A stretch of DNA of 64,000 nucleotides, taken from Novosphingobium sp. PhB57 (lineage in GTDB: Bacteria > Pseudomonadota > Alphaproteobacteria > Sphingomonadales > Sphingomonadaceae). The translations under genes and the position numbers were made by a program. The notes under the pieces were generated by a model that was not told where the DNA came from, ran no database searches, and was given only the letters and a program-made list of their open reading frames with translations. This document shows, one piece after another, positions 1 through 9,400 of this stretch. The stretch covers positions 1,488,001-1,552,000 of the forward strand of contig NZ_SMBO01000001.1 of NCBI RefSeq assembly GCF_004342985.1, written 5' to 3'. How positions within the stretch are numbered: the first letter of the stretch is position 1; each line of letters starts with the position of its first letter.

Positions 1-867
1 CTGGTTCCGGGCTGGACCGACCCGATCGTCGTCGGCCGTCACGCCTTTGGCGACCAGTACAAGGCCACCGACACCCTGATCCCGGGCGCCGGCAAGCTGC
101 GCCTCGTGTGGGATGGCGAAAACGGCGAGAAGATCGACCTCGACGTGTTCGATTTCCCGGCTCCGGGCGTCGCCATGGCGATGTACAACCTCGACGAATC
201 GATCCGCGACTTCGCACGCGCCTCGTTCAACTACGGCCTCAACCTGGGCTGGCCGGTCTACCTCTCGACCAAGAACACGATCCTCAAGGCCTATGACGGC
301 CGCTTCAAGGACCTGTTCCAGGAAGTCTTCGACAACGAAGGCTTTGCCGCCAAGTTCAAGGACGCCGGCATCACCTACGAGCACCGCCTGATCGACGACA
401 TGGTCGCCTCGGCGCTCAAGTGGTCGGGCAAGTTCGTCTGGGCCTGCAAGAACTACGACGGCGACGTCCAGTCGGACACCGTTGCACAGGGCTTCGGCTC
501 GCTCGGCCTGATGACCTCGGTCCTCCTCTCGCCCGATGGCAAGACCGTGGAAGCGGAAGCCGCTCACGGCACCGTGACCCGTCACTACCGCCAGCACCAG
601 CAGGGCAAGGCCACCTCGACCAACCCGATCGCCTCGATCTTCGCCTGGACGCGCGGCATCGCCTACCGCGGCAAGTTCGACGAGACCCCGGAAGTCGTGA
701 AGTTCGCCGAGACGCTGGAACAGGTCTGCATCGAAACCGTCGAAAGCGGCAAGATGACCAAGGACCTCGCGCTGCTGATCGGTCCGGACCAGAACTGGAT
801 GACCACCGAGCAGTTCTTCGAGGCTATCGTGCAGAACCTCGAAACCAAGATGGCTGCCTGGGCCTGA
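1..867 (+). CDS. icd: NADP-dependent isocitrate dehydrogenase, C-terminal part
   Basis: This is the 3' portion (288 codons) of a eukaryotic-type, homodimeric NADP-dependent isocitrate dehydrogenase. The enzyme oxidatively decarboxylates isocitrate to 2-oxoglutarate in the TCA cycle. The frame is open from base 1 and begins inside the protein with [20 protein letters not shown], so the start lies outside the window. Recognisable family segments follow: the [20 protein letters not shown] region with metal-binding acidic residues, the [18 protein letters not shown] stretch, and [17 protein letters not shown] near the cofactor site. The C-terminus is intact, and a strong double hairpin follows the stop codon. 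Identification is confident; only the N-terminus is missing. Confidence 0.96.
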   Translation: MVPGWTDPIVVGRHAFGDQYKATDTLIPGAGKLRLVWDGENGEKIDLDVFDFPAPGVAMAMYNLDESIRDFARASFNYGLNLGWPVYLSTKNTILKAYDGRFKDLFQEVFDNEGFAAKFKDAGITYEHRLIDDMVASALKWSGKFVWACKNYDGDVQSDTVAQGFGSLGLMTSVLLSPDGKTVEAEAAHGTVTRHYRQHQQGKATSTNPIASIFAWTRGIAYRGKFDETPEVVKFAETLEQVCIETVESGKMTKDLALLIGPDQNWMTTEQFFEAIVQNLETKMAAWA

Positions 868-883
868 GCCTTTCGCATCCAAG

Positions 884-945
884 CCCCGGGTCTTCGGACC
901 CGGGGTGCAAAAAACCCTCCGCCTTCCCAGGCGGAGGGTTTTTTC
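884..945. terminator. Tandem terminator hairpins after icd
   Basis: Two consecutive hairpins are visible. The first has arms CCCCGGGTC and GACCCGGGG around a TTCG loop (884-905). The second has arms CCCTCCGCC and GGCGGAGGG (915-938), with a run of T on its right and of A on its left. The second is therefore a good intrinsic terminator on the plus strand for icd. It can also serve the minus-strand dioxygenase gene that ends at 986. Confidence 0.85.
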
Positions 946-985
946 TTGTCCCGGGCAGGCGGCACCCTGCCTAATGGAGCACGCC

Positions 986-1831
986 TTATTCGAAGGGTTC
1001 TTCGCCTTCGAGCTTGGTGCGATGCATCATGCGGCCGCAAGTGGGGTCATAGGCCTCGGCCCGGTGCATGGTGCCGGTGTTGTCCCACATGACGAGATCG
1101 CCCACTTCCCACTCGTGGCTGTAAGTGAACTCCGGCCCCGTCGCCCATTCGCGCAGGCCGTGGATGATCATCGCGCTCTCCAGCGCGGACTTGCCCACCA
1201 CTTGCGCCGAAGTGCAGCCGATCACCAGGCTCTTGCGGCCGGACTTGTGCTTCCAGACGAGCGGCAGTTCCTGCTCACCGATCTGCGCATAGCCCTGCAA
1301 CTTGGCGAGGCTGGGCTCGGGCTCGTAATAGAAGAGGCTGGCCCAGGGGCCGTGGATCATACGGTACTGCTCGTATTCAGCCTGCTGGTCCGCCGGCAGT
1401 TCCTCGAAAGCGGCGTAAGTGTTTGCGAAGCCGGTATTGCCCGTGCCGCGGGGGCTGGGCACGCGGCAGGACAGCAGCGAGGCCAGGATGGGCACATCGT
1501 TGCGGGTGCCGTCGATGTGCCAATAGAGCGAGCCCTTGAGGTACTCGGCGCTCATCGGGTTTTCCTTGGCGTCGAGGGTAATCTTGGAAATCACCTCCTC
1601 GCCGCCCTTCCGCTCGGGCGCGAACGTGCCGAGCGTCTTGGTGAAGGCGACCTGTTCCTCGTCCGTGAAATTCACTTGCGGGAAGACGAGTACGCCGCGC
1701 GCTTCCAGCAGCTCGCGGATTTCGGTGGCCACCGTTCCGACGAGCAGGTCTTCCCTGCTGTTGAGTACGCGGCTGCCGATCTTCGGCTTGATCTCTTCGG
1801 CCTTCAGCCTGGTCTGGGTCTCGACCGACAT
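986..1831 (-). CDS. TauD/TfdA-family Fe(II)/2-oxoglutarate dioxygenase
   Basis: The 281-residue protein belongs to the TauD/TfdA family, which hydroxylates substrates using Fe(II), O2 and 2-oxoglutarate. The iron-binding HxD motif is at H105-D107 (YWHIDGTR) and the distal histidine is H256 (MWDNTGTMHRA). The following arginine region (CGRMMHR, about 267-271) would bind 2-oxoglutarate. Length matches taurine dioxygenase and alkylsulfatase relatives. The substrate cannot be read from sequence; taurine, alkyl sulfates and aryloxyalkanoates are all possible. It lies downstream of a TetR regulator on the same strand, and the intergenic DNA carries palindromes that could be that regulator's operator. 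Confidence 0.9.
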   Translation of the reverse strand: MSVETQTRLKAEEIKPKIGSRVLNSREDLLVGTVATEIRELLEARGVLVFPQVNFTDEEQVAFTKTLGTFAPERKGGEEVISKITLDAKENPMSAEYLKGSLYWHIDGTRNDVPILASLLSCRVPSPRGTGNTGFANTYAAFEELPADQQAEYEQYRMIHGPWASLFYYEPEPSLAKLQGYAQIGEQELPLVWKHKSGRKSLVIGCTSAQVVGKSALESAMIIHGLREWATGPEFTYSHEWEVGDLVMWDNTGTMHRAEAYDPTCGRMMHRTKLEGEEPFE

Positions 1832-1848
1832 CCTGGAATTCTCCCGTC

Positions 1849-1912
1849 ATATTGGGCCCGCTGAATCAGCGGCTCACGAGAGTTCCAATATCACGGCCTG
1901 AACGCCTGTTCA
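1849..1912. promoter_or_regulatory. Palindromes upstream of the TauD-like gene (possible TetR operator)
   Basis: The sequence CCGCTGA-A-TCAGCGG at 1858-1872 is a perfect 7-1-7 inverted repeat. It lies inside a wider pair, ATATTGG (1849-1855) and CCAATAT (1885-1891). A further perfect repeat TGAAC-GCCT-GTTCA lies at 1899-1912. All sit just upstream of the dioxygenase start at 1831 and downstream of the TetR gene. Dyads of this size are typical TetR-family operators. The assignment to this regulator is an inference from position. Confidence 0.45.
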
Positions 1913-1956
1913 AATCGGCGCGAGCGCGTAGCGGCGATGGATCGCCCTTGCGAAAG

Positions 1957-2544
1957 TCAGCCCGCGCCCTGCAGGCGGTCGAGCCAGGATTCGACGATGC
2001 GGCGCGCCTGTTCGTGGCCCATCTCGGCGCCCAGCCCTTCCTCCATCACGATGCAACGGCCGATTCCGGCAAGGATCACGGTGAGCCCGGCCGGGTCGAA
2101 GCCCTCCACGGCCTTCAGCCGATCGCCCAGCAGGCGCTCCAGGAGCTCGACCTGGCGGCGGCGCATGGCGATGCTGTGCTCGGCCATCTTTTCGCGCACG
2201 GCCGGGCGATGGTTGGCCAGGGCCATGAATTCGACGGACATGGCCGTGCGGCTGGTATCCACGAAGAACCCCCAGAGCGCCCGGACGGGATCGGCGGAGG
2301 CCAGGGCTTCCTCGATCATCTGGTCGCTGTCCGCCGCGCCCTGGCGGCACACTTCCAGAAGCAGATCGTCCGTGGTGGGGAAATAATAGTGCACCAGCGA
2401 CGGCTTGAGCCCTGCGCGCGCAGCCACGCGGCGCGTGCTGGCGGCGGCATAGCCTTCGTCCCGGATCAATTCCACGGTCGCCGTGACGATGCGCGCTCGC
2501 GTCGCGGATGTCTCGGCCCCTATCCTGCGCGCTGCGCCTGCCAT
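1957..2544 (-). CDS. TetR/AcrR-family transcriptional regulator
   Basis: The 195-residue protein has a typical N-terminal TetR helix-turn-helix region (ATRARIVTATVELIRDEGYA, then STRRVAARAGLKPSLVHYYF, about residues 14-55). The all-helical ligand-binding domain that follows is not diagnostic of any ligand. It is transcribed toward the TauD-like dioxygenase with 125 bp between them and diverges from the radical SAM gene at 2648. The likely role is repression of the dioxygenase gene, inferred from adjacency and the palindromes upstream of that gene. The start follows family length. Confidence 0.9.
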   Translation of the reverse strand: MAGAARRIGAETSATRARIVTATVELIRDEGYAAASTRRVAARAGLKPSLVHYYFPTTDDLLLEVCRQGAADSDQMIEEALASADPVRALWGFFVDTSRTAMSVEFMALANHRPAVREKMAEHSIAMRRRQVELLERLLGDRLKAVEGFDPAGLTVILAGIGRCIVMEEGLGAEMGHEQARRIVESWLDRLQGAG

Positions 2545-2647
2545 CGGATTTCCTTTGCTTGTCGGGCCTGCCTAGGGGCTGGCCGGAGCAATATCAACCG
2601 AACGGCTTTGGCTTGTATTTTGTTCTCTTTTTGTTCATACGAATCGC

Positions 2648-3730
2648 ATGCGAGTTCCTGGGCCAATCCAAAAGGGAAGAGGTGCCGTCAGCGGCCAGGC
2701 CAGTCGGCGTTTCAACCTGCCGCAGCGGGAGAGCGACGGGGACTGGATGGATGCCGCGCAAGAGATCGACGGTCCGGCGCGGCACCCGGCCACGACGGTT
2801 ACCGAGGAGCATCCTCGCTCAATCCTGTCGTTCAACAAGTCTCCGGACATCCCCTTCGACCGCTCGATCAACGCTTACCGGGGATGCGAGCATGGCTGCA
2901 TCTACTGCTTCGCGCGGCCGACCCACGCTTATCACGACCTTTCCCCCGGGCTCGATTTCGAAACGAAGCTCTTCGCCAAGCCGAATGCGGCACGGCTGCT
3001 GCGCCAGACTTTGGCGAAGCCCGGCTATCGCCCCGCTCCCATCGCCATGGGCACCAATACCGACCCCTACCAGCCGATCGAAAGCCGCTATCGGATCACC
3101 CGCAGTGTGCTCGAAGTCTGCCTGGAAACGCGGCATCCGGTAACGATCACCACCAAATCGGACCGGGTTCTGCAGGATCTCGACCTGATCGCGGAACTGG
3201 CCAGGCTGAAGCTGGTGGAAGTGGGCATATCGGTGACGAGCATGGATCCGAAGCTTTCCCGCCTGCTGGAGCCGCGAGCGGCTGCGCCTGCCAAGCGCAT
3301 CGCCGCGCTGGGGCGTCTGGCGGACGCGGGCGTGCCCGCCCACGTTTCGATTGCGCCGGTCATTCCCTCGATCACCGATCAGTTCCTCGAAGACATACTT
3401 CATGCCGCGAAGGATAAGGGTATCGACCGCGCGACATGGATCATGGTCCGCCTGCCCCACGAAGTGGCGCCCCTGTTCCGCGAATGGCTGGATGTGCATT
3501 TTCCGGATCGGGCAGGCAAAGTCATGGCCACGATCCAATCTCTGCGCGGCGGCCGCGACAACGATCCGGATTTCTTCACCCGCATGCGCCCCACCGGCGT
3601 CTGGGCCGATCTGTTCCGCAGGCGATTCAAGGTGGCAATGACCCGCATGGGATTCTCGAAACCGGCGATCCTGCTGGACAGCACGGCCTTCCGCCGGCCG
3701 TCGCTGGACGGTCAACTTTCGCTGCTATAG
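2648..3730 (+). CDS. PA0069-family radical SAM protein
   Basis: The 360-residue protein carries a radical SAM cluster motif CxxxCxxC at C80-C84-C87 within YRGCEHGCIYCFARPTHAY. It also has the GTNTDPYQPIE segment seen in SplB-like and PA0069/Rv2578c-type proteins. The N-terminal KGRGA segment is characteristic of this family and supports the ATG at 2648. The fold would bind a [4Fe-4S] cluster and S-adenosylmethionine and generate a 5'-deoxyadenosyl radical, but the substrate is unknown to me. It is transcribed divergently from the TetR gene and is followed closely by a small exported protein gene. Confidence 0.88.
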   Translation: MRVPGPIQKGRGAVSGQASRRFNLPQRESDGDWMDAAQEIDGPARHPATTVTEEHPRSILSFNKSPDIPFDRSINAYRGCEHGCIYCFARPTHAYHDLSPGLDFETKLFAKPNAARLLRQTLAKPGYRPAPIAMGTNTDPYQPIESRYRITRSVLEVCLETRHPVTITTKSDRVLQDLDLIAELARLKLVEVGISVTSMDPKLSRLLEPRAAAPAKRIAALGRLADAGVPAHVSIAPVIPSITDQFLEDILHAAKDKGIDRATWIMVRLPHEVAPLFREWLDVHFPDRAGKVMATIQSLRGGRDNDPDFFTRMRPTGVWADLFRRRFKVAMTRMGFSKPAILLDSTAFRRPSLDGQLSLL

Positions 3731-3764
3731 CCTTCGTTTCGAAATACAGGTGGAGGCTGATCCC

Positions 3765-4298
3765 ATGTTGCTGGCAACTCTCGCTCTTTTGACCGCCACC
3801 GTCGCGCCTGCGGCTTCCACCCCAGCCGCCCCGCCTGCCTCTGCCCCCGCCGCCGCCAACCCTGTCGAGACAACTCGCACCGCAGCCGCACCGCCGGCCT
3901 TCCGCGCGCTTTCCTGCGCCCGGGGATGCCTTTCCGCCATCGAGGCGGTAACGTATGCCTCCTATCTCGGCGAAAAAGCCGGGGTGGCCGGCATGTTCGA
4001 AATGCCCGTCGTCGAAGTCGGGCAGCAGAACGGACTGTTCTACCTCAACTCCGAAGACGACTACCGCGACCGCAATTGCCTGACCGTGGCCATGACACCT
4101 GCGGCTATGCAGGCCTTCATCGGCACGGTGGATCTCGACCAGGTCCGCAAGCGGCTTCAGAAGCGCCGGATCGTGGTGCGCGGGGTTGCCCAGCAGGTGC
4201 GGATCAATTTTTCCTCCGACGGCAGGCCCTCCGGCAAGTACTATTACCAGGTCCATGTCCGCGTCGGTGAAGCGAGCCAGGTGCGCGTGACCGTCTGA
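3765..4298 (+). CDS. Small secreted protein of unknown function
   Basis: I do not recognise this 177-residue protein. The ATG at 3765 is preferred over an in-frame GTG at 3750, because GGTGGAGG (3749-3756) then lies about 8 bases upstream as ribosome binding site. The N-terminus LLATLALLTATVAPAASTPAA looks like a signal peptide and is followed by an Ala/Pro-rich linker. The mature domain has two cysteines close together (LSCARGCLSAIEAV), a third Cys near DYRDRNCL, and a basic C-terminal beta-rich stretch (VRKRLQKRRIVVRGVAQQVRI). A periplasmic location is likely. It follows the radical SAM gene by 34 bp and may share its transcript. Confidence 0.7.
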   Translation: MLLATLALLTATVAPAASTPAAPPASAPAAANPVETTRTAAAPPAFRALSCARGCLSAIEAVTYASYLGEKAGVAGMFEMPVVEVGQQNGLFYLNSEDDYRDRNCLTVAMTPAAMQAFIGTVDLDQVRKRLQKRRIVVRGVAQQVRINFSSDGRPSGKYYYQVHVRVGEASQVRVTV

Positions 4299-4306
4299 GG
4301 CGCTCC

Positions 4307-4332
4307 GCAACCGAAAACCATCCTCGCGCGTT
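4307..4332 (+). promoter_or_regulatory. Near-consensus EcfG-type promoter
   Basis: GCAAC (4307-4311) is separated by 17 bases from CGTT (4329-4332). This matches the alphaproteobacterial general-stress sigma factor consensus GGAAC-N16/17-CGTT with one mismatch. Transcription would start near 4339, giving a short leader with the AGGAGG ribosome binding site before the ATG at 4368. Confidence 0.45.
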
Positions 4333-4367
4333 CCCTGCCCAACGATAAAAATGGACAGGAGGCTGTC

Positions 4368-4658
4368 ATGGCCGATGAAACCGTAACGACCGAACGCGCA
4401 CCCGAAGCTCCGACCACCACCACGACGATCATCCGCGAACGCGGATCATCGGGAGGAGCGACGGGCATCGTGATGGCGCTGATCCTGCTGATCGCGGTTG
4501 TCGGCGGCATTTACCTCTTCAGCAAGGGTACGCAGAGCGAAACCGCCAAGGACGATGCCATCACCGAAGCGGCCAACAATGTCGGCTCGGCCGCGAACAA
4601 GGTCGGCAACGCGGCAGAGAACGCTGCCGACAACGTCCAGAAGAACGACGGTAACTGA
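4368..4658 (+). CDS. Small single-pass membrane protein
   Basis: The 96-residue protein has a Thr-rich, charged N-terminus (to about residue 31). One transmembrane helix follows (GIVMALILLIAVVGGIYLF, about 33-52), then an Ala/Asn-rich amphipathic tail with repeated N-x-V/A-x-N units (AANNVGSAANKVGNAAENAA). The start is fixed by a strong AGGAGG about 6 bases before the ATG. I cannot assign a function. A near-consensus EcfG promoter upstream suggests a stress-induced envelope protein; such small proteins are common in general-stress regulons of alphaproteobacteria. Confidence 0.75.
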   Translation: MADETVTTERAPEAPTTTTTIIRERGSSGGATGIVMALILLIAVVGGIYLFSKGTQSETAKDDAITEAANNVGSAANKVGNAAENAADNVQKNDGN

Positions 4659-4675
4659 GCGGGCCTGCTGAACGG

Positions 4676-6310
4676 TCAATCCGGCAGGCGATAACCCCGG
4701 AAACGTTCGCGCAGGTCTTTCTTGCTGATCTTCCCGCTGCCGGTGTGGGGTATGTCGGACACGAATTCGATCGCGTCCGGCAACCACCACCTGGCCACCC
4801 GGCCCGCCAGGAATGCCAAAAGCTGACGCTCGTCGATCGCGCTTTCCGGTCTGCGGATGACGACGAGCAGCGGCCGCTCGTCCCATTTTGGATGCGAAAT
4901 GCCGATGGCCGCCGCTTCCATGACATCGGGATGCGCCACGGCGGCATTTTCGAGTTCGACCGAACTGATCCACTCGCCGCCGGATTTTATGAGATCTTTG
5001 GTGCGGTCCGTGATCCGCAAGGCGCCGTCGGGCTGGATTGCGGCCACGTCGCCGGTATCGAACCACTGATTGCTGTCTACGCAGTCCTCCTCGGCACCGA
5101 AATAGCGGCGTACGGTCCAGGCACCGCGCACTTGCAGGGCGCCGGACGATGCCCTGCCCTCCGCTCCGATGCCCCCTACCTCGATGCCGTCTGCCTCGCC
5201 GCCTGCCTTCTCCTCTCCGGCGAGAGGGACGATGCGGACTTCGCTGCCGTAGAGCGGGCGCCCCTGAAAGCTCTTGACCAGGACCTGCTCCTCGAAGGTC
5301 ATCTCGTCCCATCCGGCCGGTTCGTAAGTGACCGTTGCAATCGGGGAGGTTTCCGTCATGCCCCAAGCCTGGACCACGCGCACGCCGGCACGCATCAGCC
5401 GCTCGACCACGCTCGGCGGTACGGCGGCGCCGCCCGACAGGGCCTGGCGGATAGGCGGCATCTCCCTGCCCGTGCTGTCGAGGTGCGCGAACATCGAGAA
5501 CCAGACGGTCGGTACCCCCGCCACATGGGTAACCGCTTCGTTTCGCAGGAGATTGCAGAGCGTCTCAGCCTCGCTTGTCTGACACCAGACCATCTTCGCG
5601 CCGACCGCCGCGCAGGCCCAGGGCAGCCCCCAATCGTTCGCATGAAACATCGGCACCACCGGCAGGACGCAGGATCGCGGCTCGAGGGCGAGGCAGGACG
5701 GCGCGATGATCGCCAGGGTGTGAAGCACGTTGGAGCGGTGGGAATAGAGCACCCCTTTGGGATGCCCGGTCGTGCCGCTGGTATAGCACAGCATACAGGC
5801 GTCGCGCTCGGCTCCCGGCGTCCAGAGCGCCCGGCCGTCCTCCAGCCCGATCCAGTCATCGAAACAGGGCCCGAATGCCGCCGAATCGAAGCAGATGGCA
5901 TGGGCGATGGAGGGGCACCGCGGCAGCAGGCGTTCGACGATGGACTGGAACGCCGCGTCGTAGATCAAGACGCGGTCGGATGCGTCGTTGACGATCCAGG
6001 CGAGTTGGTCCTCGAAAAGCCGAGGGTTGAGGGTGTGGAGCACACAGCCCGCGCCGGTCACCCCGAACCAGGCCGCAAGGTGCCGCCCGTGGTTCATCGC
6101 CAGCGTCGCCACGCGGTCTCCGGGATAGATGTCCAGCCGCCGCAGCGCCTGCACCATCTTCAGGGCATCGTGCCTGATGCCGGCCCAGTCCGTTCGGGTT
6201 TCGCTGCCGTCGACCCAGTGCGTGACGATCTCGCGCGTGCCGTGCTCGCGCGCGGCGTGATCGAGCAACCCCGTCACGCGAAGGTCCCATTCCTGCATCG
6301 CCCCAAGCAT
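4676..6310 (-). CDS. AMP-forming acyl-CoA ligase (fatty acid type)
   Basis: The 544-residue protein is an ANL-superfamily ligase that activates a carboxylic acid via acyl-AMP and transfers it to CoA. Motifs visible are the P-loop-like [12 protein letters not shown], the WGMTETSP aromatic/T-E motif, [14 protein letters not shown] and the hinge region [20 protein letters not shown]. It ends in a [11 protein letters not shown] lysine motif. The ATG at 6310 is chosen because GGGGAGG lies about 5 bases upstream; an in-frame start 17 codons earlier lacks this. Closest resemblance is to medium/long-chain fatty acyl-CoA synthetases. A Gly/Ala/Glu-rich insertion (about residues 370-395) is unusual. 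It lies 136 bp downstream of dnaE. Confidence 0.9.
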   Translation of the reverse strand: MLGAMQEWDLRVTGLLDHAAREHGTREIVTHWVDGSETRTDWAGIRHDALKMVQALRRLDIYPGDRVATLAMNHGRHLAAWFGVTGAGCVLHTLNPRLFEDQLAWIVNDASDRVLIYDAAFQSIVERLLPRCPSIAHAICFDSAAFGPCFDDWIGLEDGRALWTPGAERDACMLCYTSGTTGHPKGVLYSHRSNVLHTLAIIAPSCLALEPRSCVLPVVPMFHANDWGLPWACAAVGAKMVWCQTSEAETLCNLLRNEAVTHVAGVPTVWFSMFAHLDSTGREMPPIRQALSGGAAVPPSVVERLMRAGVRVVQAWGMTETSPIATVTYEPAGWDEMTFEEQVLVKSFQGRPLYGSEVRIVPLAGEEKAGGEADGIEVGGIGAEGRASSGALQVRGAWTVRRYFGAEEDCVDSNQWFDTGDVAAIQPDGALRITDRTKDLIKSGGEWISSVELENAAVAHPDVMEAAAIGISHPKWDERPLLVVIRRPESAIDERQLLAFLAGRVARWWLPDAIEFVSDIPHTGSGKISKKDLRERFRGYRLPD

Positions 6311-6446
6311 CGGGTGCCTCCCCTCTTCCTGCAGCTTCCCCCGTGGAGGAAGCCCCGCCAAGGCAAAAGGTAGGTGCAGTTTGCCCCTGATAGCAAGCTG
6401 CCGCGACCGGCCGCGCGGCGGACGGACGGATCGAGGGGATATGCGG

Positions 6447-9400
6447 TCAGGCCGCGCGGCGAAGGCCTTCCGGCCCCCTTCGTGCGATCAGCGACACGTT
6501 GGAGATCCCTGCCACACTGGCAAGGTGCTCGGCGAACTCACCGTCGAGCGCGAAATCCCGTCCCAGCCGGACTTTCTGCCGGCGCCCCTCGCCCAGATCC
6601 AGCACTGCCACCACTTCACCGCATCCGGGCGCTCCCGGCCGCATGAGCATCGCCAGTTCCTGCACGGCTTCCACCCGGTCTATGTCGAGCGTGAGCAGCA
6701 TGCGGGCCCCCGCCTTCACTTCGTTGAGCGGCCGCGCGCCCCGCACCGTCACACGCGGCGGTTCGTCCGGGCTGGGGCTGTCGAGTTCGACGTTGAGCAG
6801 CACGCATGCGCCCTCTTTCGACCATCTGACGAAGTTCTCGACCAGGCTTTCCTCGAAGCAGGAGGCAGAGAAATTGCCCGACTGATCGGAGAAGTCGGCC
6901 ATGACGAAGTCCTTGCCGCGGCGCGTCTTCCGTTTCTGCACGTTCTCGACCATGGCCGCCATGACCGCATCCGTGCGCCCTGCCCCGCCGCCGTTCATGA
7001 GGCTGGAATAGGTCCGCGCCCCGTTGGCCGAGGCCACGGCGCGGAACTGCTCCACCGGATGAGCGGCGAAGTAGAAGCCGAAAGTCTCCCGCTCCTTGGC
7101 CATCTGGTCCATGCGGTTCCAAGGGTCCGCATCCACGAAGCGCAAGCCCTGCTCGACATGATCGTCCCCGCCGAACAGGCCATGCTGGGCGCTGTTCCGC
7201 TCTCGCGAGGAGCGATCCGCTTCCGCCAGCAGGGTATCGGCATTGGCCAGGACTTTGGCGCGATTCGGCTCCAGGGCGTCGAAAGCACCGGCAGCGGCCA
7301 GGCTTTCGAGCTGGCGGCGATTCATCGAGCCGGCAGGGGCCCGCCTGAACACGTCGTCGAGGCTGACGAACTTGCCGTTCGCTTCGCGCTCGGCGACGAT
7401 GGCGTCCATCGCCTTCTCGCCGACATTGCGAATACCCGCGAGGGCATAGCGCACCGCGTGGCTGTCCGGCGTTTCCTCCACGCAGAATTCGGCTTCCGAC
7501 ATGTTGATGTCGGGCGCTGCGAGCTGAATGCCGTTGCGCCGGGCGTCATCGACGAAGATCGCGAGCTTTTCCGACTGGTGCATGTCGAAGCACATCGAGG
7601 CGGCGTAGAATTCGTGCGGGTAATGCGCCTTGAACCAGGCGGTGTGATAGGCGAGCAGCGCGTAGGCGGCGGCGTGCGACTTGTTGAAGCCGTAGCCGGC
7701 GAACTTGTCGATCAAGTCGAACAGTTCGTTGGCCTTGCCCGCCTCGATCCCGGAAACCTCCTTGCAGCCATCGACGAAGCGCTGGCGCTGCTTGTCCATC
7801 TCCGCCTGGACTTTCTTGCCCATGGCGCGGCGCAGAAGGTCGGCATCGCCGAGCGAATAGCCTGCCAGGATCTGCGCGGCCTGCATGACCTGTTCCTGAT
7901 AGACGAAGATCCCGTAAGTCTCGCCCAGGATACCGGCCAGCTTGTCGTGCGGATACTCGATCGATTCGAGCCCGTTCTTGCGCCTGCCGAACAGCGGGAT
8001 GTTGTCCATCGGGCCGGGACGGTAGAGCGAGACGAGCGCGATGATGTCGCCGAAATTGGTGGGCTTCACGGCCGCCAGCGTGCGGCGCATACCTTCCGAT
8101 TCCAGCTGGAACACGCCCACGGTGTCGCCGCGCTTCAGCAGTTCGTAAACGGCCGCATCGTCCCAGGCGAGCGTCGAGAGGTTGATCGTGATGCCGCGCC
8201 GTTCCAGCAGGTCGCAGGCCTTCTTCAGCACCGAAAGCGTCTTCAGGCCGAGGAAGTCGAACTTGACGAGGCCGGTATCCTCCACCGACTTCATGTCGAA
8301 CTGCGTCACCGGCATGTCCGAGCGCGGGTCGCGGTAGAGCGGCACCAGTTGCGCCAGCGGACGGTCGCCGATGACGACGCCCGCCGCGTGAGTCGACGAG
8401 TTGCGGGGCAGACCCTCCAGCTGAACCGCCAGGTCGACCAGGCGCTTCACCTCGCGGTCGACATCGTATTCGCGGCGGAATTCCGCGACCGGCGGATCCT
8501 TGGTGACGCCATGCTGCTTGCGGCCATGCAGCGCATCGGTGAGCGTCCACGGGTCGGTCGGATGGTTCGGCACCATCTTGCAGAGACTGTCGACGCGGCC
8601 GTAGCCCATCTGAAGGATACGGCCGCAGTCGCGCAGCACGGCGCGGGCCTTCATCTTGCCGAAAGTGATGATCTGGGCGACGTGATCGTGCCCGTACTTG
8701 CGCTGGACGTAGCGGATCACCTCGCCGCGGCGGGTTTCGCAGAAGTCGATGTCGAAGTCCGGCATCGAGACGCGTTCCGGGTTCAGGAAGCGTTCGAACA
8801 GCAAGCCCAGCTTCAGGGGATCGAGGTCAGTGACGGTCAGCGCCCAGGCGACCAGCGAGCCCGCGCCTGAACCACGGCCCGGTCCTACCGGAATGTCGTT
8901 GTCCTTGGCCCACTTGATGAAGTCGGCAACGATCAGGAAGTAGCCGGGGAAGCCCATGCCGACGATGATCTGCACCTCGAAATCGAGGCGCTTGGCATAG
9001 TCGAGGAAATCCTCGGTGACGCCGCGCTCGGCCAGTTCCCGATAGGCGGCTTCGCGCTCTTCGCCCTGAAGGGCCATGGCGGCATCGAGTTCGTCTTCGG
9101 TAACGTCCGGCCAATAGGGCGCGAGACGGCTGGCAAGGCCGGCGCGGGAATTGTCCGCCAGCATCCGCGCCTCGCCCTCAAGGTCGCCGGCAAGGCTGGG
9201 CAGCAGCGGCTTGCGGCGCGGCGGCATATAGGCGCAGCGCTGCGCGACGACGAGGGTGTTGGCCAGCGCCTCGGGCAGGTCCGCGAACAGCTCCTGCATC
9301 GTCTCCGCAGGCTTGACCCAGCGTTCGGACGAGGACCGGGGACGCTCCGGCGCGTCGACTTGCGTGGAATTGGCGATGCAGAGCATGGCATCGTGCGCGG

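Noticed and set aside
905..1864. 319-codon plus-strand frame over the TauD-like gene
   Set aside because: It is antisense to a gene with clear catalytic motifs, and its translation has no recognisable domain. GC-rich codon bias produces long antisense frames.
6381..8870. 829-codon plus-strand frame across dnaE
   Set aside because: It is antisense to dnaE; composition is His/Arg/Gly-rich as expected for the complement, with no domain.
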